Source of the DNA: an uncultured Fibrobacter sp.
Lineage (GTDB): Bacteria > Fibrobacterota > Fibrobacteria > Fibrobacterales > Fibrobacteraceae
Reading direction: 5' to 3'
NCBI GenBank assembly: GCA_934691725.1
Contig: CAKUTF010000045.1
Location: 1 to 19,944, forward strand
DNA length: 19,944 bases
A program made the position numbers and the translations under genes. Numbering within the stretch: position 1 is the first letter of the stretch; every line of letters starts with the position of its first letter. Below are positions 15,963 to 19,944 of the stretch, in pieces. The notes beneath the pieces are model-generated. The model was not told the DNA's origin. It made no database searches and was given only the letters and a program-made list of their open reading frames with translations.

Positions 15963-17153
15963 ATGTCCAAGGTCCTGATTATCGGTGCCGGCGGTGTTTC
16001 GAACGTTGTCGTCCGCAAGTGCGCTGAAAACTCGAACGTCTATTCCGAAATCCTTCTCGCGAGCCGGACAAAGTCCAAGTGCGACGCAATCGCCAAAGAC
16101 ATCCAGAACATTCCCGTCCACACGGCAAAAGTCGATGCCGACAAGGCCCCGGAAGTCGCCGCCCTCATCCGCGATTTCAAGCCGGAACTGGTGATAAACG
16201 TCGCGCTCCCCTACCAGGACCTTCCCATCATGGACGCGTGCCTTGCCGATGGCGTGGATTACATCGACGCGGCGAACTACGAGCCGAAGGACAAGGCGCA
16301 TTTCGAATATTCCTGGCAGTGGGCCTACCACGACCGCTTCAAGAAAGCGGGAATCATGGCGCTCCTCGGTTCCGGATTCGATCCGGGCGTTTCCAACGTC
16401 TATACCGCTTACGGCAAGAAGCACTATTTCGACAAAATAGACACGCTCGATATCGTCGATTGCAACGCGGGAAATCACGGACAGGCGTTCGCGACGAACT
16501 TCAACCCGGAAATCAACATCCGCGAAATCACCCAGAAGGGCAAATTCTACAGAGACGGAAAATTCTACGAAATCCCGCCGATGTCCGAACACAAGGCGAT
16601 CGACTATCCGCAAGTCGGGCCGCGCGAAAGCTACCTTCTCTGGCACGAGGAACTCGAATCGCTCGTCAAGTTCATTCCCGAAATCAAGGAAGCCCGTTTC
16701 TGGATGACATTCGGCGAAGAATACCTGACGCATCTGCGCGTTCTCGAAGACGTGGGAATGACGCGCATCGATCCGGTCGATTTCAAGGGTCAGAAAATCA
16801 TCCCGCTCGAGTTTCTCAAGGCTCTTTTACCCGAACCGGGAACCCTCGGCGAAAACTATACAGGCAAAACCTGCATCGGATGCCAGCTCACCGGCACAAA
16901 GGACGGCAAGCCACAGACTTACTTTATCTACAATGTCTGCGACCATGCGGAATGCTTCAAGGAAGTCAAGGCGCAAGCCGTCAGCTACACGACAGGCGTT
17001 CCCGTGATGCTCGGAGGCGCGATGATCCTCACCGGCAAATGGAAAGGCGCAGGCGTCTTCAACATGGAACAGTTCGACCCCGATCCGTTCATGGCGGAAA
17101 TCGGCAAGTGGGGACTCCCCTTCCACGAAATCTTCGGGCAAAAGCTGGTCTAA
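15963..17153 (+). CDS. Carboxynorspermidine/carboxyspermidine synthase (saccharopine dehydrogenase family)
   Basis: This 396-residue protein has an N-terminal NAD(P)-binding fold (KVLIIGAGGVSNVVVRKC) and the features of carboxynorspermidine dehydrogenase: NVALPYQDLPIMDACLADGVDYIDAANYE, GSGFDPGVSNVY and GNHGQAFATNFNPEINIRE. The enzyme reductively condenses aspartate beta-semialdehyde with a diamine (1,3-diaminopropane or putrescine), a step to norspermidine or spermidine that needs no decarboxylated SAM. The partner decarboxylase is not in the window. A saccharopine/lysine-type dehydrogenase is the alternative but fits the motifs less well. GGAG stands 6 nt before the ATG, and bioF starts 1 nt after the stop. 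Confidence 0.9.
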   Translation: MSKVLIIGAGGVSNVVVRKCAENSNVYSEILLASRTKSKCDAIAKDIQNIPVHTAKVDADKAPEVAALIRDFKPELVINVALPYQDLPIMDACLADGVDYIDAANYEPKDKAHFEYSWQWAYHDRFKKAGIMALLGSGFDPGVSNVYTAYGKKHYFDKIDTLDIVDCNAGNHGQAFATNFNPEINIREITQKGKFYRDGKFYEIPPMSEHKAIDYPQVGPRESYLLWHEELESLVKFIPEIKEARFWMTFGEEYLTHLRVLEDVGMTRIDPVDFKGQKIIPLEFLKALLPEPGTLGENYTGKTCIGCQLTGTKDGKPQTYFIYNVCDHAECFKEVKAQAVSYTTGVPVMLGGAMILTGKWKGAGVFNMEQFDPDPFMAEIGKWGLPFHEIFGQKLV

Positions 17154-17154
17154 G

Positions 17155-18267
17155 ATGTTCGACCTGGCAAAAGCCAAGGAAGCGGGAACCTACCGGGAAT
17201 TCAAGCGGACGTCCTCCTTTGGAAAACATGTCCGTTTCGAATCGAAAGACCTCCTGAACCTCGCGAGTAACGACTACCTGGGAATCGCGACAAACCGGGA
17301 CCTTCGCGACGAATTTTTAAAGACCATCGCCGAATCCGATGTCTTTTTCGGTTCGGGCGCAAGCCGACTGGTCTATAATTCGAGCGAAGCCTTCTTCCGT
17401 CTGGAAAAATGGTTCGAAACGCGTTTTTCCAAAAAAGCGCTGCTCTTCAATTCGGGCTATGCGGCAAACCTCGGGACGATTTCCTCTCTCGCCGATTCCC
17501 GCACGCTCTTTATTGCGGACAAGCTAATCCATGCGAGCATGATCGACGCCCTGAAACTTTCCCAGGCGAATTTCAAGCGTTATCCCCACGGTGACATGGG
17601 CGCTCTCGAAAGCCTGCTTGAAAGATTCCACGGCGAATTCGAGCGGATAGTCGTTCTCACCGAAGCCGTTTTCAGCATGGACGGAGACGAAGCGGACCTA
17701 AAAAAGCTGGTCGCTCTCAAAAAAAACTACAATAACGTAAAGCTCTACGTCGATGAAGCGCATTCCTTTTTTGCGTTACACGAACTCGGGCTTTGCAAAA
17801 AAGAATCCCTTGACGGGGATATTGATTACATTCTCGTCACGCTCAGCAAGGCGCTCGGCGGAAGCGGAGCCGTTCTGCTGTCGGACGAAGAAACGCATGA
17901 TATTTTGGTGAACTCCGCGCGGAGCCTCATCTTCTCGACCGCGATGCCGAGCGTCGATGTCGCCTGGACGAACTTCATCCTGTCGCAGGACTTTTCTAGC
18001 CTCCGGAAGAACCTTCGGGAAAGCATCCGGCTTTTGGGCCTTAGCCAAACGCAGATTTGCCCATTCATCGTCGGAGAAAACGAAAAGACGATTGCGCTGT
18101 CCGAAAAGCTCCGCACAGCCGGTTACTTTGTCGCGGCAATCCGCCCGCCGACCGTTCCGCAAAACACGGCGCGTCTCCGCATCAGCCTCCGCGGTGACAT
18201 TCTCCCCTCCGAACTGGAACGATTCAAGGAAATCCTCGATGCTTATTCAGGAAATTTGCCGGCATAG
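17155..18267 (+). CDS. bioF: 8-amino-7-oxononanoate synthase
   Basis: The 370-residue protein is a fold-type I PLP enzyme of the alpha-oxoamine synthase family. It shows NLASNDYLGIA, FGSGASRLVYN, LLFNSGYAAN, TEAVFSMDGD, the VDEAHS cofactor motif (Asp200, His203) and the Schiff-base Lys232 in TLSKALGG. It joins pimeloyl-ACP or -CoA to alanine in biotin synthesis. It is slightly shorter than the E. coli enzyme. Neighbouring bioG and bioC make BioF a better call than the related KBL or serine palmitoyltransferase. It begins 1 nt after the preceding stop and overlaps bioG by 29 nt. Confidence 0.93.
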   Translation: MFDLAKAKEAGTYREFKRTSSFGKHVRFESKDLLNLASNDYLGIATNRDLRDEFLKTIAESDVFFGSGASRLVYNSSEAFFRLEKWFETRFSKKALLFNSGYAANLGTISSLADSRTLFIADKLIHASMIDALKLSQANFKRYPHGDMGALESLLERFHGEFERIVVLTEAVFSMDGDEADLKKLVALKKNYNNVKLYVDEAHSFFALHELGLCKKESLDGDIDYILVTLSKALGGSGAVLLSDEETHDILVNSARSLIFSTAMPSVDVAWTNFILSQDFSSLRKNLRESIRLLGLSQTQICPFIVGENEKTIALSEKLRTAGYFVAAIRPPTVPQNTARLRISLRGDILPSELERFKEILDAYSGNLPA

Positions 18268-18853
18268 TCCGGAACGTCCACTCGTTCTCTTCTTTCTGGG
18301 ATACGCCTTCACGCCGGAATCCGTAGCGCATCTTTCCGCAGGCCCTTATGACCTGAGCGTCGTCTATGACTACCGAAATCTCGACTTCGACAAAAGCTTT
18401 CTGAAAGACCGGAAAATTTTTCTCATCGCCCATTCGATGGGCGTCTGGGCGGCGAACAGGGTTTTAAAAGGCGTCCCGCTGGAACAGGCGATCGCCATAA
18501 ACGGCACGCCGTTCGGAATCCACGAACGTTTCGGGATTTCTCCGCAAGCCTTCAAGAATTCAATCGATTGTTTCGACTTTGAACTGTTCAAAAAATGGTG
18601 CTTTCTTTCGGAGGCATCCAAGGTAAATTTTCGCTTTGCGGAGAACCCCAAAAAAGAACTTTGCACGCTCTACGAAGCTTCCGCGGAACCCGTCGAGCAA
18701 AATGTCGTCTGGACCAAGGCGATCGTTTCGAAAAAGGACCTGGTGTTTCCGCCCAAGGCTAGCGAATGTTTCAAGTGCCCGGTCAAGCCTATCTCCGCGC
18801 CGCACTATCCTTTCTTCAAGTTCCGCTCCGTGGAGGAAATCCTTGCGTTTTGA
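18239..18853 (+). CDS. bioG: Pimeloyl-ACP methyl ester esterase, BioG type (DUF452)
   Basis: The 204-residue alpha/beta hydrolase matches the short BioG family rather than BioH. It has a hydrophobic first strand (LVLFFLGYAF), the nucleophile elbow IAHSMGVW with Ser66, an acidic candidate Asp167 in SKKDLVFPP and His189 in SAPHYPFF. BioG removes the methyl ester from pimeloyl-ACP so that chain extension stops and BioF can act. The ATG at 18239 lies inside the end of bioF, with AAGGA upstream. The bioC start lies inside its own last codons, so bioF, bioG and bioC are translationally linked. Confidence 0.92.
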   Translation: MLIQEICRHSPERPLVLFFLGYAFTPESVAHLSAGPYDLSVVYDYRNLDFDKSFLKDRKIFLIAHSMGVWAANRVLKGVPLEQAIAINGTPFGIHERFGISPQAFKNSIDCFDFELFKKWCFLSEASKVNFRFAENPKKELCTLYEASAEPVEQNVVWTKAIVSKKDLVFPPKASECFKCPVKPISAPHYPFFKFRSVEEILAF

Positions 18854-19526
18854 ACGGGCAGAGCGTTACGACGAATTTGCGACAGCGCAAAAATATGCAG
18901 CCGAAAAACTCGCCGCGCTCCTCGGAAAGTACGGGCAAAGTTTCCGGAACGCCTACGAAATCGGTTGCGGTTCGGGGATTTTCACGAAAAAGCTCCTTTC
19001 AAACTTTGACATCGAGCGGCTTACGCTCAACGACCTGTATCGTGCACGCCCGATGGAACGCTTCGAAGCCCAAATCGGCGACATCCGCACGCTCGAAATT
19101 CCCCGGAATCTGGATCTGGTTGCATCGAGTTCCGTTCTGCAGTGGATCGACGACTTTGACGCATTGTTGCAAAAAATCGAGAAGTCCCTTCTCCCCGGCG
19201 GAATCTTCGCATTCGCCATGTTCAGCGAAGGAACGCTCCGCGAACTCTCCTCGTTTACCGGCCAGAGCCTTCCCTATCTTTCAGATGAAAGGATCGAAGA
19301 ACTGGTGTCCAGACACTTTGACGTTCTCGAATCCGCTCCGGACTTTTGCAGCGTTTCCTTTTTGACGCTGCACGATCTGCTCAATAGCCTCAAGCAGACC
19401 GGTGTGAACAATCTGGGCGGAACCTTTCGGCTCACCAAGAATTCGCTCAAGCAAATGGAAGCGCACTTCGTCGGAAAATACACGCTCACCTACCGCTTCC
19501 AGACAATCGTCGCAGTCAGAGCTTAG
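18843..19526 (+). CDS. bioC: Malonyl-ACP O-methyltransferase
   Basis: The 227-residue protein is a SAM-dependent class I methyltransferase with the BioC layout: FERAERYDEFATAQKYAAEKL at the N-terminus, motif I YEIGCGSGIFTKKLL, LTLNDL as motif II, SSSVLQWIDDFDALL, and LLPGGIFAFAMFSEGTLREL with the BioC-type C-terminal extension. It methylates malonyl-ACP to start pimeloyl synthesis. I chose the TTG at 18843 because GGAGG lies 6 nt upstream and the protein then begins right at the conserved FxRAxxYD segment; in-frame codons further upstream sit inside bioG. It overlaps bioG by 11 nt. No bioA, bioD or bioB follows in the remaining 418 bp. Confidence 0.92.
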   Translation: MRFERAERYDEFATAQKYAAEKLAALLGKYGQSFRNAYEIGCGSGIFTKKLLSNFDIERLTLNDLYRARPMERFEAQIGDIRTLEIPRNLDLVASSSVLQWIDDFDALLQKIEKSLLPGGIFAFAMFSEGTLRELSSFTGQSLPYLSDERIEELVSRHFDVLESAPDFCSVSFLTLHDLLNSLKQTGVNNLGGTFRLTKNSLKQMEAHFVGKYTLTYRFQTIVAVRA

Positions 19527-19530
19527 TTGA
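19519..19530. repeat. Outer inverted-repeat arm (left), overlapping the bioC stop
   Basis: GAGCTTAGTTGA here is the exact reverse complement of 19933-19944, so a 12-bp perfect inverted repeat brackets the gene-free region. The bioC stop codon TAG (19524-19526) is part of the arm. TTAG recurs at 19523, 19537 and 19544, giving spacings of 14 and 7 nt, so the arm is also part of a heptad-spaced tract. Confidence 0.75.
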
Positions 19531-19566
19531 GTGAACTTAGAGTTTAGAACGGCGGACGTCTAGGCT

Positions 19567-19601
19567 CAGTGAACAGTGGTCAGAAGTCAGTGGGCAGTGA
19601 G
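19567..19601 (+). repeat. Heptamer tandem repeat, CAGTGRN type
   Basis: Five contiguous 7-bp units can be read: CAGTGAA, CAGTGGT, CAGAAGT, CAGTGGG and CAGTGAG, followed by CAG. Every unit begins CAG and four of five begin CAGTG. Short heptamer tandem repeats of this kind are known in intergenic regions of several bacterial groups. Confidence 0.8.
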
Positions 19602-19628
19602 CAGAGCATCAAACATCTAGGTCTTTAG

Positions 19629-19646
19629 GGACACGATAAGCGGAAC
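19629..19646. repeat. Middle inverted-repeat arm (left), partner at 19854-19871
   Basis: The 18 bp ending in TAAGCGGAAC match the reverse complement of 19854-19871 at 16 of 18 positions, with the last ten identical. The pair lies inside the outer arms and outside the central hairpin element, making the whole region a set of nested inverted repeats. Confidence 0.7.
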
Positions 19647-19691
19647 GTGGGATGCGGGGTTTTCTTTCATGCGAACCGTTTCTGGTAGCAC

Positions 19692-19744
19692 TGTCATTCC
19701 CATGCGCACGATGATGTCATTCCCCGGCTTGCTATGCTGTCATT
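19692..19744 (+). repeat. Three TGTCATT boxes at 23-bp period
   Basis: TGTCATTC[CT]C begins at 19692, 19715 and 19738, with exactly 23 bp between starts, while the 13 bp between boxes differ. The third box is the left end of the double-hairpin element. The inverted form AATGACA is at 19790-19796. Confidence 0.8.
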
Positions 19745-19796
19745 CTCTTGCTCCGACAAGGGAATCTAGATTATCGGGTCAAGCCCGATAATGACA
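19738..19796. repeat. Symmetric double-hairpin palindromic element (REP/MITE-like)
   Basis: The 59-bp element reads TGTC, hairpin, CTAG, hairpin, GACA. Hairpin 1 pairs 19742-19750 with 19757-19765 (9 bp, one wobble, 6-nt loop). Hairpin 2 pairs 19770-19778 with 19784-19792 (9 bp perfect, 5-nt loop). The outer TGTC (19738-19741) pairs with GACA (19793-19796), and the palindromic CTAG sits between the stems at 19766-19769. It could extrude as a cruciform or act as a transcript-end hairpin. No transposase lies nearby. Confidence 0.8.
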
Positions 19797-19853
19797 AGTA
19801 GAGCTATATGCTGGAGAATGATGTCGAAGAAAAAGTCCTCTCGGACGCTCCGT

Positions 19854-19871
19854 GTTCCGCTTAGCGAGTCC
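19854..19871. repeat. Middle inverted-repeat arm (right)
   Basis: This is the partner of 19629-19646: the reverse complement agrees at 16 of 18 bases, and GTTCCGCTTA at its left end is exact. Confidence 0.7.
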
Positions 19872-19903
19872 CTCTTCCCGCATTTCGCTTCCCATTTTAC
19901 CTA

Positions 19904-19938
19904 CTGATTCCTGTATCCTGATTTCTCAACTTTCAACT
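19904..19938 (-). repeat. Second heptamer tract, opposite orientation
   Basis: Five contiguous 7-bp units can be read on the plus strand: CTGATTC, CTGTATC, CTGATTT, CTCAACT and TTCAACT. On the minus strand they read as units ending mostly in CAG or starting AGTTGA, the same flavour as the left-hand tract but inverted. Confidence 0.75.
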
Positions 19939-19944
19939 AAGCTC
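19933..19944. repeat. Outer inverted-repeat arm (right)
   Basis: TCAACTAAGCTC is the perfect reverse complement of 19519-19530 and ends at the last base of the window, so the arm may extend further. A convergent gene could end here as bioC does at the left arm; that cannot be seen. Confidence 0.75.

Larger units (their letters stand above)
19527..19944. other. Gene-free composite repeat region
   Basis: No credible coding frame, tRNA or rRNA is seen in these 418 bp after bioC. The stretch is a mosaic of short repeats listed separately: heptads, TGTCATT boxes, a double hairpin and nested inverted repeats. It has no clear U-tract terminator for the bio operon; the hairpins at 19742-19792 may do that job instead. 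Confidence 0.8.

Noticed and set aside
16645..16665. TGGCACG inside carboxynorspermidine synthase as a second sigma54 site
   Set aside because: No TTGC follows at the required spacing, and it lies within coding sequence. The TGGCACG near 13893 fails in the same way.
15948..16733. A 261-residue minus-strand frame opposite carboxynorspermidine synthase
   Set aside because: It is an antisense shadow with low-complexity Arg/Val/Asp composition and no domain.
16079..17257. A 392-residue plus-strand frame overlapping carboxynorspermidine synthase
   Set aside because: It is a shifted frame of a clear enzyme gene, dominated by Arg, with no ribosome-binding site or motif.
19692..19796. CRISPR array
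   Set aside because: The repeated box is only 7-10 bp, with a 13-bp spacer, three copies and no cas genes; it fits an intergenic palindromic repeat family better.

Overview
This 19.9-kb window looks like a chromosomal segment of a Gram-negative bacterium. It encodes a lipoprotein, a probable outer-membrane beta-barrel ending in Phe, and signal-peptide proteins. The combination of a DUF2723/TMEM260-type membrane protein, BioG-type biotin synthesis, carboxynorspermidine synthase, heptad repeats and TGTCATT-type intergenic repeats suggests Fibrobacter or a relative. That placement is inference and no marker gene in the window proves it. Coding is dense, with many ATGA/GTGA stop-start overlaps and common GTG/TTG starts.

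Layout. Everything from about 15.9 kb leftwards is on the minus strand, in four blocks by transcription order. (1) 15864-12529: TPR lipoprotein, membrane Ser/Thr-kinase-like protein and a GAF-AAA+-Fis sigma54 activator (EBP), tightly coupled. (2) 12463-10835: a small secreted charged protein and an outer-membrane protein, headed by a near-perfect sigma54 promoter (GG-N10-GC) and closed by a good intrinsic terminator. (3) 10804-1751: ribE, ribBA, ribH, nusB, a DUF2723 glycosyltransferase-like membrane protein and three GT2 glycosyltransferases, the last fused to membrane helices and a WbaP-like nucleotide-binding domain. (4) 1661-1: a Trm112-like protein and a TPR protein with a disordered acidic tail carrying 79-residue tandem repeats, which runs off the left edge.

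On the plus strand, diverging from block 1, are carboxynorspermidine synthase, bioF, bioG and bioC (15963-19526). The last 418 bp hold no gene. They are a composite of heptad repeats, nested inverted repeats, three TGTCATT boxes at exactly 23-bp spacing, and a symmetric double-hairpin element.

How they may work together. Blocks 1 and 2 read as a self-contained envelope-signalling unit: lipoprotein sensor, kinase and sigma54 activator, with the adjacent sigma54 promoter driving two exported proteins. This is the best candidate for an undescribed system here. Block 3 joins riboflavin synthesis and NusB to a glycosylation module in which a polyprenyl-phosphate-sugar synthase could feed the DUF2723 transferase. 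The plus-strand operon makes the pimeloyl part of biotin (BioC, BioG, BioF) beside a polyamine enzyme.
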